Shown here: one piece after another, positions 8,374 through 16,055 of the stretch | Layout: the number at the start of each line of letters is the position of its first letter | How positions within the stretch are numbered: position 1 is the first letter of the stretch | Source: Avedoeria sp964651245 | GTDB taxonomy: Bacteria; Chloroflexota; Anaerolineae; Epilineales; Epilineaceae | Assembly (NCBI GenBank): GCA_964651245.1 | Contig: CAZYVI010000010.1 | Span: 1-64,000 of the forward strand | Direction of reading: 5' to 3' | DNA length: 64,000 nt | Translations under genes and position numbers: made by a program | Notes under the pieces: generated by a model | The model's input: only the letters and a program-made list of their open reading frames with translations | The model's database searches: none | Told to the model about the DNA's origin: nothing

Positions 8374-9822
8374 GTGACCCAGCACAAGCACCTCAAGGAC
8401 CGCGTCCGCGCCCGGATGGCGCGGACGGGCGAGCGCTATGCCGCCGCCCGCCGCCACGTCGTCGCCGCGGCGGCCCCGGCCGTCGCCGCCGACCCGGCCG
8501 CGCCAACCCACGCCGCGCCCGGCGCGACCGCCACGGCCAGCGCGGTGGCGGCGGATCCGACCGCGGCGCCGTTCCTCCATCTGCCCGGCAGCGTCCCGGC
8601 CGCCACCGCGCTGCGCACCCTCTTGGCCGCGCGCGGCGTCGTGGCCGCCCACACCGGCGCGCCGCCGAGCGAGGCGCTGGTCTACGGCATCGCCGGCGGC
8701 GTCGGCATCGGGATGTTCCAGTTCCACTACGCCAAGGAGAACGTCGGCACGTTCTTCCTGGGCGCGCGCCACCGGTGGGACGACGACCTGGCCTACCTCA
8801 CGGCCGGGGCCGCCCGCTTCGGCCTTGCGGTCGCCGTCGACGAGAGCGGCGGCGCCATGGCGGCCGCGGCGCAGCTGCGCGCGCGGCTGGCCGACGGCCC
8901 GGTGATCGCCTGGGTCGACCTGGCCTGCCTGCCGCACCGCGCGCTGCCGACGGCCCACGAGGGCAGCGGCTACCACGTCGTCGTGGTGCAGGCCGCCGCC
9001 GGCGACTCGGCCGACGCTTTGTGGCTCAGCGACGCCGGCGACGCCCCGGTGCGCATCGCCGCCGCCGACCTGGCGCGGGCCCGGGCCCGCATCGCCAAGC
9101 AGCGGCACCGGCTGCTGGCGCTGGGCGAGCGCAGCGGCCAAGGCGTCGCGACGGCCGACGGCCTGGCCGCGGCGGTGCTCTCCGGTCTGGCCGCCTGCGC
9201 CGACGGTCTGGTCACGCCGCCGCGCCCGGGCTACCGCGCCGGATTCACCCTCGACGGGCTGCGGGTCTGGGCCGAGCGGCTGCGCGGCGGCGGCGGCCGC
9301 GACGGCTGGCCGATCGTCTTCCCGCCCGGACCGCGGCTGTGGGATGCGCTGATCGGCGTCCACGACTGGATCGAGTCCTACGGCACCGGCGGCGGCCTCG
9401 GCCGCCCGCTCCAGGCGGCGTTCCTGCGCGAGGCGGCGGCGATCGTGGCCGACAACCGCCTGGCCGACGCCGCGGCGCACTACGACGCCCTCGGCGCGGC
9501 ATGGTCGGATCTGGCCGAGGCGGCGCTGCCGGCCGGCGTGCCGCTGTTCGACGCCGCTCGCACCTGGAGCGATGCCCGCGCCGCGCGCCAGTCCGCGCCC
9601 GACGACGCCGCCGCCGCGGCCGAGGCCGAGGCCCGGGCGGCTTGGAACGCCCTCGAGGCCGCCCGCGCCGCTGCCGCGGTCGCGCCGGCCCTGTCGGACG
9701 CCGACGGGCGCGCCCTGTGCGCCGCGCTGGCCGACCGCGTCGACGCGCTGCACGCGGCCGAGGTGGCGGGGCAGGCGCGGCTGGCGGCGGTCGCCGGGGA
9801 GGTTCGGCCGGGCGCCGGCTAG
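8374..9822 (+). CDS. BtrH N-domain / DUF4872-like protein
   Basis: A 482-residue protein. The GTG at 8374 is chosen because AGGAG lies at 8363-8367 and conserved-looking sequence (TQHKHLKDRVRARMAR) begins there. Residues about 65-230 resemble the BtrH N-terminal, cysteine-protease-like fold: ATALRTLLAARG, ALVYGIAGGVGIGMFQFHY, RLADGPVIAWVDL and GYHVVVV. About 240-360 resembles the DUF4872 region. BtrH moves an acyl group from carrier protein to an aminoglycoside in butirosin synthesis. No biosynthetic cluster is present here, so the role is unknown. The nucleophile region reads GSVPAATALRTLL with no Cys, so the domain may be non-catalytic. The C-terminal 70 residues are an Ala-rich helix. It overlaps the convergent VOC gene by 3 nt. 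Confidence 0.6.
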   Translation: MTQHKHLKDRVRARMARTGERYAAARRHVVAAAAPAVAADPAAPTHAAPGATATASAVAADPTAAPFLHLPGSVPAATALRTLLAARGVVAAHTGAPPSEALVYGIAGGVGIGMFQFHYAKENVGTFFLGARHRWDDDLAYLTAGAARFGLAVAVDESGGAMAAAAQLRARLADGPVIAWVDLACLPHRALPTAHEGSGYHVVVVQAAAGDSADALWLSDAGDAPVRIAAADLARARARIAKQRHRLLALGERSGQGVATADGLAAAVLSGLAACADGLVTPPRPGYRAGFTLDGLRVWAERLRGGGGRDGWPIVFPPGPRLWDALIGVHDWIESYGTGGGLGRPLQAAFLREAAAIVADNRLADAAAHYDALGAAWSDLAEAALPAGVPLFDAARTWSDARAARQSAPDDAAAAAEAEARAAWNALEAARAAAAVAPALSDADGRALCAALADRVDALHAAEVAGQARLAAVAGEVRPGAG

Positions 9823-10325
9823 CGGTCGGCGCCATCCTCCGCCGGCGCCTCGGCCAGCAGGGCTCGGACGTCCAGCGGGTCGAGCGTCATCGCCAGCCGC
9901 CCGTCGGCGGTGCGCGGCCACTCGGGCTCGGGGCGGTCGCGGTAGAGCTCGACGCCGTTGCCGTCCGGGTCGCGCAGGTAGAGGGCCTCGCTGACGCCGT
10001 GGTCGGAGGCGCCGTCGAGCGGCACGCCGGCCGCGACGAGCCGCCGCAGCGCGTCGGCCAGGCTGGGGCGGTCGGGGTAGCGGATCGCGACGTGGTAGAG
10101 GCCGGTGGTCCCCCGCGGCGGCGGGGGGCCGCCGCGGCTCTCCCAGGTGTTCAGGCCCAGGTGGTGGTGGTAGCCGCCGGCGCTGACGAACGCCGCCGCG
10201 TCGCCCATCCGCTGCTGCAGCTCGAAGCCGAGGACACCGCAGTAGAACGCCAGGGCGCGCTCGAGGTCGGCCACCTTGAGGTGGACGTGGCCGATGTCGA
10301 CCCTCGGGTCGATGGGGGTGGGCAT
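9819..10325 (-). CDS. VOC-family (glyoxalase/ring-cleavage dioxygenase-like) protein
   Basis: A 168-residue single-chain VOC protein with two beta-alpha-beta-beta-beta units. Unit one is GHVHLKVADLERALAFYCG then LGFELQQRMGDAAAFVSAG then GYHHHLGLNTW. Unit two is GLYHVAIRYPDRPSLADALR then YLRDPDGNGVELYRDRP. The likely metal ligands are H13 or H15, the HHH cluster and the final Glu (VELY). The DPDGNGVE signature is that of catechol-2,3-dioxygenase and glyoxalase relatives, close to the CatE/YfiE type. The substrate is not predictable. The start ATG at 10325 begins MPTPIDPRVDIG; longer frames upstream are Arg-rich filler. Confidence 0.8.
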   Translation of the reverse strand: MPTPIDPRVDIGHVHLKVADLERALAFYCGVLGFELQQRMGDAAAFVSAGGYHHHLGLNTWESRGGPPPPRGTTGLYHVAIRYPDRPSLADALRRLVAAGVPLDGASDHGVSEALYLRDPDGNGVELYRDRPEPEWPRTADGRLAMTLDPLDVRALLAEAPAEDGADR

Positions 10326-10449
10326 GGTGGACGGTCCTCCCTTTCGTACCGGCGTGGACGGGCGGCGTTGGCGACGGACATGGTACGGCCGGCGCGCCGC
10401 CGCGGCGCGCGGTGGGTGCACGTGTCGCAAAGTTGGCGCAAAGAAGGCC

Positions 10450-10477
10450 TTGGCCTGCGCCCGCGCGGGCCTATCGT
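10450..10477 (+). promoter_or_regulatory. promoter-like element in the 10326-10657 gap
   Basis: TTGGCC (10450-10455), 16 nt, TATCGT (10472-10477), about 180 nt before the GTG at 10658. The 332-nt gap between the divergent VOC and exported-protein genes otherwise holds a GC-only near-palindrome at 10392-10410 and a doubled GCAAAG motif just upstream of this element. No coding sequence was recognised in the gap, although a frame is open from 10412 and could give a longer N-terminus. Confidence 0.35.
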
Positions 10478-10657
10478 CTCGGCATCACGACGCCGCCGCC
10501 ACTCGTCGCGACGACGCCTACCGACAACCGAGGTGCCATGAGACAGCTGACGGACACCACGTCCCAGGATCCGGCGGGCGGTCGGAGCCGCATCGCGCGC
10601 CCGTCCACCGCCGCCGCCCACCGCACCGATCGTCCCACCGCCACAAGGAGCACTTCC

Positions 10658-11413
10658 GTGCCGCCGCGCTTCGTCGTCCGATTCGCCCGCCGCCCTGCCG
10701 TGATCGCCGCCTTGCTCGCCGTGCCGATCCTGCTGTCCGTCGCCGTCGACGGGACGGTCGCGGCCAGCAGCCAGAACGCCGTCGTCTTCCCGCCGAACGC
10801 CCACCCCTACGGCCGGTCGCTCGGCGCGTGGGGCGCCGAGTGGTGGACGTGGATGGGCCAGTACCCGCTGGCCGAAAGCCCGATCACCGACAGCGGCGCC
10901 GTCACCTACGGCGACGCCGGCGAGCAGCCGGACGGCCACGCGTGGTTCCTGGCCGGCACGTTCGGTGGCCCCGGCGAGCGCACGCTCACCGTGCCCAAGG
11001 GCAAGGCGCTGCTCGTCCCGCTCATCAACTGGGATGTGTGGGCGCCCGAGGACTGCTGGTGGATCGGCGCCTCCGAAGAACCCGACAGCTGCAGCGCCGC
11101 CGACCTCCAGGGCTTCCTGGACGGCTTCATGACCGAGCACGTCACCGACCTGTCGTTGACCGTGGACGGAACGGCCATCACCGACCTGTTCGACTACCGC
11201 GCCACGTCGGGCGCGTTCAGCCTCGACCTCCTGGCGGACTCGTTGTGGACGGACTTCGGGTACACGCCGGGCCCGCGGAACCCCAACCTCAGCGACGGGT
11301 ACTACGTCATGGTCAAGCCGTTGGGTGAGGGCACCCACGAGGTGCACTTCTCGGCCGACGTCGACGGCAGCACCACGCAGGACATGACCTACCACCTGAC
11401 CGTCGCACCGTAA
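10658..11413 (+). CDS. exported protein of unknown function
   Basis: A 251-residue protein. The GTG at 10658 follows AAGGAG (10645-10650) and starts a clear signal peptide (PPRFVVRFARRP, then AVIAALLAVPILLSVAVDGTVAAS). The mature part is Trp-rich (GAWGAEWWTWMGQ), contains a likely disulphide pair in WAPEDCWWIG and EPDSCSA, and has beta-rich stretches (GERTLTVPKGKALLVPLINW, then STTQDMTYHLTVAP). I do not recognise the family. An upstream ATG at 10538 would put more than 40 low-complexity residues before the signal, so it is less likely. It should act outside the membrane. Confidence 0.65.
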   Translation: MPPRFVVRFARRPAVIAALLAVPILLSVAVDGTVAASSQNAVVFPPNAHPYGRSLGAWGAEWWTWMGQYPLAESPITDSGAVTYGDAGEQPDGHAWFLAGTFGGPGERTLTVPKGKALLVPLINWDVWAPEDCWWIGASEEPDSCSAADLQGFLDGFMTEHVTDLSLTVDGTAITDLFDYRATSGAFSLDLLADSLWTDFGYTPGPRNPNLSDGYYVMVKPLGEGTHEVHFSADVDGSTTQDMTYHLTVAP

Positions 11414-11502
11414 CCGGGCGCGCTCCGGCGGGAAGGGCGGTCGAGCGTGCTACCGTAAGGGATCGACCGGAAACCACCGGCGCCCCGCCAAGGTCACCCC
11501 CG

Positions 11503-13242
11503 ATGTCCGATCTTCCCGCCGGAGCACCGCCGACCGGCTTTGCCGAGCTCGGCCTCGACGCCCGCCTGCTCGCCGCGCTCGCCGACCTCGGCTACGAGGA
11601 GCCGACGCCGATCCAGCGCGAGGCCATCCCGGTCCTCGTCGCCGGCCGCGACCTCGTCGGCCAGGCCGCGACCGGCACCGGCAAGACGGCGGCCTTCGCG
11701 CTGCCGATCCTCGGCGCGCTGGGGGCGGCGCGGGCCGGCGCCGGCCGCGGCCCGCGCGCCCTCGTCCTCGTCCCGACGCGCGAGCTGGCGGTGCAGGTGG
11801 CCGAGGCCCTGCACCGCTACGGCCGCGGCCTGGGCGTGACGGTGCTGCCGGTGTACGGCGGCCAGGCGATCAGCCAGCAGCTGCGCGCCCTGCAGCGCGG
11901 CGTCGACGTCGTCGTGGCGACGCCGGGGCGGGCTGTCGACCACATGCGGCGCGGCTCGCTGGCCCTGGCGGATGTCGCGACCGTCGTGCTCGACGAGGCC
12001 GACGAGATGCTCGACATGGGCTTCGCCGACGACCTCGAGACGATCCTGGCCGCTACGCCGGCGGCGCGCCAGACCGTGCTGTTCTCGGCCACGCTCGCGC
12101 CGCGGGTGGCCGAGCTGGCCAGGCGGCACCTGCGCGAGCCGGTGACGATCGAGATCCAGCGCGAGTCGGCCGTGGCCGGCGAGGCGCCGCGCGTCCCGCA
12201 GGTGGCCTACCTCGTCCAGCGGGCGCACAAGCTCAACGCGCTGGGGCGGATCCTCGACATGGAGCCGCCGGGCTCGGCCATCGTCTTCTGCCGGACCCGG
12301 ACCGAGGTCGACCAGCTGACCGAGGCCCTGAACGCGCGGGGCTACCGGGCCGAGGCGCTGCACGGCGGCTTGTCGCAGGAGCAGCGCGACCGCGTCATGC
12401 GCCGCTTCCGCGACGAGACCACCGACCTCCTGGTAGCCACCGACGTCGCGGCCCGCGGGCTCGACATCGAGCACGTCTCGCATGTCGTCAACTACGACGT
12501 GCCGGCCTCGCCCGAGGACTACGTCCACCGCATCGGCCGCACTGGCCGCGCCGGGCGCGCCGGCATGGCGATCACGCTGGCCGAGCCGCGCGAGCGGCGG
12601 CTGCTGCGCAACATCGAGCACTTCACCCGGCAGCGGATCGAGCCGGCCACGGTGCCGACCGTCGCCGACCTGCGCGCCCGCCAGATGCACCTCACCCGCG
12701 CCGCCGTCGAGGAGGCGCTGGCGGCGGGCGAGTACGACCGCTTCCGCGTCCTCGTCGAGGCGCTGGCCGACGGCCACGACGCGCTCGACATCGCCGCCGC
12801 CGCCCTGCAGCTGGCGCACGCCGCCCTGGCCGGGGCCGACGACGCCGCGGAGATCCCGACGGCCCCGCTGCGCGAGCCCCTCCCGCCGCCGAGCGCGCGC
12901 GCTTCGCGAGGGCCGGTGCGCGGCGGCGCCGACGGCGGCCGCCGCGGCGACCGGGGCGCCGGCCCGTCCGGCGGCGGGCGGTCCCGCAGCTGCGGCGCGA
13001 CGGCCTGGCAGGTGGCGCGGATCCACGTCGGCGCCGGCCGCACGGCCGGCGTGCGGCCGGCCGACCTCGTGGGCGCGATCGCCAACGAGGCCGGCGTCAG
13101 CCCGCGGCTCATCGGGGCGATCGAGATCGCCGACCGCTTCGCGATCGTCGAGGTGCCCGACGAGATCGCCGACGCCGTCGTCGCGGCGCTGAGCGCGGCG
13201 ACGATCCGGGGGCGGCGGGTCGAGGTGCGGCGGGAGGGATAG
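11503..13242 (+). CDS. deaD: DEAD-box ATP-dependent RNA helicase (DeaD/CsdA type)
   Basis: A 579-residue RNA helicase. The Q-motif region (FAELGLDARLLAALADLGYE then PTPIQREAIP), Walker A (AATGTGKTAAF, about 56-66), DEAD box (LDEADEMLDMGF, about 165), SAT (FSATLA) and motif VI (HRIGRTGRAGRAG) are all present. An Arg/Gly-rich linker leads to a C-terminal DbpA-type RNA-binding domain, about residues 500-579 (WQVARIHVGAGRTAGVRPAD then LVGAIANEAGVSPRLIG). Such enzymes remodel rRNA and mRNA, often at low temperature. The last 57 nt (13186-13242) recur in altered form at 20225-20293 in a rearrangement scar. Confidence 0.92.
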   Translation: MSDLPAGAPPTGFAELGLDARLLAALADLGYEEPTPIQREAIPVLVAGRDLVGQAATGTGKTAAFALPILGALGAARAGAGRGPRALVLVPTRELAVQVAEALHRYGRGLGVTVLPVYGGQAISQQLRALQRGVDVVVATPGRAVDHMRRGSLALADVATVVLDEADEMLDMGFADDLETILAATPAARQTVLFSATLAPRVAELARRHLREPVTIEIQRESAVAGEAPRVPQVAYLVQRAHKLNALGRILDMEPPGSAIVFCRTRTEVDQLTEALNARGYRAEALHGGLSQEQRDRVMRRFRDETTDLLVATDVAARGLDIEHVSHVVNYDVPASPEDYVHRIGRTGRAGRAGMAITLAEPRERRLLRNIEHFTRQRIEPATVPTVADLRARQMHLTRAAVEEALAAGEYDRFRVLVEALADGHDALDIAAAALQLAHAALAGADDAAEIPTAPLREPLPPPSARASRGPVRGGADGGRRGDRGAGPSGGGRSRSCGATAWQVARIHVGAGRTAGVRPADLVGAIANEAGVSPRLIGAIEIADRFAIVEVPDEIADAVVAALSAATIRGRRVEVRREG

Positions 13243-13263
13243 CCCCCGGAGCCCCCGGCCCGC

Positions 13264-13492
13264 GCCGGTTGTGGGCCACCAGGATGCAGGCGTGGATGAC
13301 GTCCATCCCGTGCGCCTTCGCCCACGCTTCGGCCGCCGCGTCCTCGGCGCCCGGCTGGAACCAGGTCGCCTTGGCCGCCGCGGCGTGCGCGTCCCGCACG
13401 ACGGCCAGCGCCTGCTCGGGCGGCACGACGGGGTTCGCGACGTCGGGCGCTTCCGGCAGGTCCGTCACGCGGGCATAGGACGATGGGGCCGC
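13264..13492 (-). pseudogene. 5'-truncated CoA-binding (YccU-type) protein remnant
   Basis: The minus strand encodes YARVTDLPEAPDVANPVV then EQALAVVRDAHAAAAKATWF, QPGAEDAAAEAWAKAHGM and DVIHACILVAHNRR. This matches the second half of the small CoA-binding Rossmann proteins. The first half (nucleotide-binding GxSxxxxxPS and the VNP region) is missing: an in-frame TGA lies at 13493-13495 and unrelated, lower-GC sequence follows. The native stop is also gone, since the frame runs antisense into the helicase gene as far as 13109. A GTG at 13466-13468 could start a short peptide, but the domain could not fold whole. It probably marks the edge of an insertion. Confidence 0.65.
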
Positions 13493-13538
13493 TCAACGGG
13501 TCGTTCGTCGTCGGGGGCTCCTCGAACGGCTCGATCGC

Positions 13539-15149
13539 CTACGGCCCCCGTCGGCTGATGCGGCGAATCACGAACGCGCCGAACTGCGGGAACTGTGAAA
13601 CGGGCGCCTTCGTCGAGCCGATGGCCTGCGCGAACGTGTGGCCGGTCATCGGCACGGCGATCGTCCCGCCGCCGGTATACGTCCGGGCGATCCGGTCGCC
13701 GTAGTAGTCCATCGCGTGGATGATCTCGTAGGCGTCGCCGGGTCGCAGCCCGAGCGCCATCGCGTCGACATCGACCGCGGCGGCGCCGCCCCAGTTGTAG
13801 ATGGCGACGTGCGACCGGCCCGGCTCGTACGTGTTCGGGCGCACGAAGGCCTGGGCGCCCGTCGTCGGCACATCCTGGGCGTAGACGTTGTCCGGATAGT
13901 CTTCCAGGCGAAAGCCCGTGCCGGTGATGAACGGCAGCGCGGTACCGCCCAAGATCGTGTTTTGCGCGATGACGGCGTTCGTGTACGGTCCGGTGACCCG
14001 CAGCTGTCCGAGCAGGTGGTTATCCTCGAGGCGCATGTCCACCGCGCCATAGTTGGGTCCGAATGCATTGCAGGGGGGCGTCGTCGTTGTGTTACCGGCG
14101 TAGGTGTAGTTATCGCGCACCACCAGGTTGCGCGTCGGGGCCCTTGGGTTGTTGCTTACGACGAAGAAGTTGAACTTGCGGCTGGCGTACTCGGAGAGCG
14201 ACCCGCCGTTGAACGCGATGTTGCCTTCGAACGAGTAGTTGTCGACGAACTGGTTCGTCGACCACACCCGAATGTTCATGCCGTACTGGCTGAAGAAGAT
14301 GTTGTCGTGGATCTTCTTCACGCTCGGCGCCTTGTTCTGGGTGTAGATCCCGTGCCCATGGCCGCCGTTGGGCTCGTCCCAGCCGTTGTGGTACACCAGC
14401 GAACCGTACAGCTCGGCGTCGGTGGCGGTGGTCCAGAGGTCGATCCCGTCGCCCATGTCGTGCAGGATCATGTTGATGAACTTCATGTCGGGCGCCGTGA
14501 CGTAGATGTACGACCGAGACGGCGTGCGCACCGGGGCGGACGACATGACTTCCAGGCCCCAGAACCAGGTGTGGCTGCAATTCTGCACGAACAGCGCGAC
14601 CTCGTTGCCCTCGCCGTCGATCGTGACCCGCTCGTCGTTGTGGTTGCGGAAGACGATCGGGTTGGCGGCGGTCCCGTGCGTGCCGCAGGCAAACGAGATG
14701 CGCCCGAGAGATGGATCCGTGATGTGCGTGCCGGTGTACGTTCCGCCGCGGAGCCAGACGATGTCGCCCGGCTTGAGTGATGCGGGTTGGCTGAGCGCTT
14801 GCTGCAAGGACCAGGGCGCGTCGAACGAGCCGTCGCCGGTGCCGGTGGCGGACGACGACACGAAGTGCGCGGGCGCGGCTTCGGCAGGCGGCGGCGGGGT
14901 AGGTGACGGGGCCGGCGACCGCGTCGGCGTCGTCGGCGCCGTCCGCTGGGGTGCGATGGTGGGTGTCATCGGCAGCGGGGCAAAGCGGCCATCGGTCAAC
15001 AACCCAGGAAGGTAGGCGATCCCGACCACGTCGTCGCTGCCCGCGCTGGCGCCGACTTCGGCTGCTGCTGCGGTCATCGCCAACAAGAGGGACGGGAAGA
15101 GGAGGATGGCGGCCGGCGAGGGGCCCGGCGATCGGCGCTGCGGTGTCAT
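13539..15149 (-). CDS. secreted right-handed parallel beta-helix protein (pectate-lyase-like)
   Basis: A 536-residue protein. The ATG at 15149 starts a signal peptide (SPAAILLFPSLLLAMTAAAA), then a Thr/Pro-rich stretch (SPAPSPTPPPP) and a beta-helix from about residue 95. The repeated coils include GDIVWLRGGTYTGTHI, NPIVFRNHNDERVTIDG and HTWFWGLEVMSSAPV. The pattern resembles PL6/chondroitinase-B and right-handed beta-helix proteins. No catalytic residues were assigned with confidence. Base composition is clearly lower in GC (about 63% in a 60-nt hand count at 14041-14100) than the flanks, and codon choice is less biased, pointing to acquisition by transfer. It is divergent from vapBC. Confidence 0.75.
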   Translation of the reverse strand: MTPQRRSPGPSPAAILLFPSLLLAMTAAAAEVGASAGSDDVVGIAYLPGLLTDGRFAPLPMTPTIAPQRTAPTTPTRSPAPSPTPPPPAEAAPAHFVSSSATGTGDGSFDAPWSLQQALSQPASLKPGDIVWLRGGTYTGTHITDPSLGRISFACGTHGTAANPIVFRNHNDERVTIDGEGNEVALFVQNCSHTWFWGLEVMSSAPVRTPSRSYIYVTAPDMKFINMILHDMGDGIDLWTTATDAELYGSLVYHNGWDEPNGGHGHGIYTQNKAPSVKKIHDNIFFSQYGMNIRVWSTNQFVDNYSFEGNIAFNGGSLSEYASRKFNFFVVSNNPRAPTRNLVVRDNYTYAGNTTTTPPCNAFGPNYGAVDMRLEDNHLLGQLRVTGPYTNAVIAQNTILGGTALPFITGTGFRLEDYPDNVYAQDVPTTGAQAFVRPNTYEPGRSHVAIYNWGGAAAVDVDAMALGLRPGDAYEIIHAMDYYGDRIARTYTGGGTIAVPMTGHTFAQAIGSTKAPVSQFPQFGAFVIRRISRRGP

Positions 15150-15290
15150 GGCGGCCTCGTTTCCCGGTGTCCGAACGGCGCGGTGGCTTGTGCGTCGCCT
15201 GCGAACACGATCGCGCATCGCGTCTGGATCGTCACGGGTGCCCGGGCCTGGCGGACCGACGGGCCGACTGGAGTCCTCGCCGCGTCTCGC

Positions 15291-15319
15291 TTGCCGGCTG
15301 CGCTTCGCTGTGATACTGT
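15291..15319 (+). promoter_or_regulatory. vapBC promoter, predicted leaderless
   Basis: TTGCCG at 15291-15296, 17 nt, TACTGT at 15314-15319. The ATG of vapB begins at 15326, where transcription should start, so the mRNA would have essentially no 5' leader. No Shine-Dalgarno sequence precedes vapB, which fits. The -10 box overlaps the operator palindrome. Confidence 0.55.
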
Positions 15320-15342
15320 GATCGCATGAAGAACATCACAGT
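15315..15342 (+). promoter_or_regulatory. perfect 8-bp inverted repeat operator over the vapB start
   Basis: ACTGTGAT at 15315-15322 and ATCACAGT at 15335-15342 form a perfect inverted repeat with a 12-nt spacer, straddling the -10 box and the ATG. A further CTGTGAT lies directly upstream (15308-15314). This is the usual layout of an autoregulatory site bound by a ribbon-helix-helix antitoxin with its toxin. Confidence 0.55.
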
Positions 15343-15580
15343 TACTGTGGACGACGACCTCTACCACCGCGCCCGTGTCCGTGCCGCCGAGCAGCGAAGC
15401 ACCGTGTCCGCGCTCGTGCGCGCCTTCCTGCTGCGCCTGGTCGGCGAAGAGCCAGCATTCGAGCGGATGCGGCGCGAGCAGAACGAGACGATCGAGCGCA
15501 TCCGCGCCGCCCACCCTGGGTTCGCGGCGGCTGACCGGCTGACCCGCGACGAGGCCAACACGCGCCATGCGGTTCGTTGA
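15326..15580 (+). CDS. vapB: VapB-type ribbon-helix-helix antitoxin
   Basis: An 84-residue protein. Residues 1-45 form a ribbon-helix-helix DNA-binding unit: the strand KNITVTVDDDLYHRARVRAA, then helix 2 around STVSALVRAFLLRLVG. The charged C-terminal half (FERMRREQNETIERIRAA) is the likely toxin-neutralising tail. It overlaps vapC by 14 nt, giving translational coupling. The gene sits in a lower-GC island. By family analogy it inhibits VapC and represses its own promoter through the palindrome at its start codon. Confidence 0.85.
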   Translation: MKNITVTVDDDLYHRARVRAAEQRSTVSALVRAFLLRLVGEEPAFERMRREQNETIERIRAAHPGFAAADRLTRDEANTRHAVR

Positions 15581-15977
15581 CACGAACATCCTGCTGTACG
15601 CGATCAGCTCCCATCCCGACGAGGCCGCCAAGGCGGCGCGCGCGACCGCGATCCTCAACGAATCCGATCTGGCGCTCTCTGTCCAGGTCCTGCAGGAGTT
15701 CTACGTGCAGGCGACGCGCGCATCGTCGTCATCGAGTCCGATCGCGCACGAGAACGCAGTCGCGATGATCGCGTCGCTGTTGCGGTTCCCCGTGCAAGAG
15801 CTGACGGTGCCGCTGATGCTGGCCGCGTGCGCCGCCAAGGCCCGTTGGCAGATCAGCTACTGGGACGCCGCCATCGTTGAGGCCGCCCGCAGCCAGGGTT
15901 GTGACGTACTGCTGTCCGAAGATCTGTCGGACGGGCAGGACTTTGGGGGGGTGCGGGTGCTGAATCCGTTCGCCTGA
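15567..15977 (+). CDS. vapC: VapC-type PIN-domain ribonuclease toxin
   Basis: A 136-residue PIN-domain protein. Acidic residues expected at the Mg2+ site are visible: D5 in MRFVDTNILLYA, a Glu in QVLQEFYVQA, and the Asp of SYWDAAIVEAA with a second Asp in LLSEDLSDGQ. VapC toxins cut tRNA or rRNA when freed from VapB. The length and the coupling to vapB are normal for the family, and nothing suggests damage. The 78 nt to the convergent aldo/keto reductase stop hold nothing recognisable. Confidence 0.88.
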   Translation: MRFVDTNILLYAISSHPDEAAKAARATAILNESDLALSVQVLQEFYVQATRASSSSSPIAHENAVAMIASLLRFPVQELTVPLMLAACAAKARWQISYWDAAIVEAARSQGCDVLLSEDLSDGQDFGGVRVLNPFA

Positions 15978-16055
15978 TGTTCGAACGGTTCATGCGCTGG
16001 ACTTGACCGGGCTTGGTGGACGCCTCGCGCATGTGGCGTTGCCCGGCCGCCTCGC

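Noticed and set aside
10392..10410. Near-perfect GC palindrome (GCGCGCCGC, C, GCGGCGCGC)
   Set aside because: Made only of G and C with a 1-nt spacer. Such runs arise often by chance here, and its position suggests no clear function.
12519..13496. A longer minus-strand gene joining the CoA-binding remnant to sequence antisense to the helicase
   Set aside because: Beyond HNRR the translation is Arg/Pro filler lying over the conserved helicase C-terminus, so only the remnant is kept.
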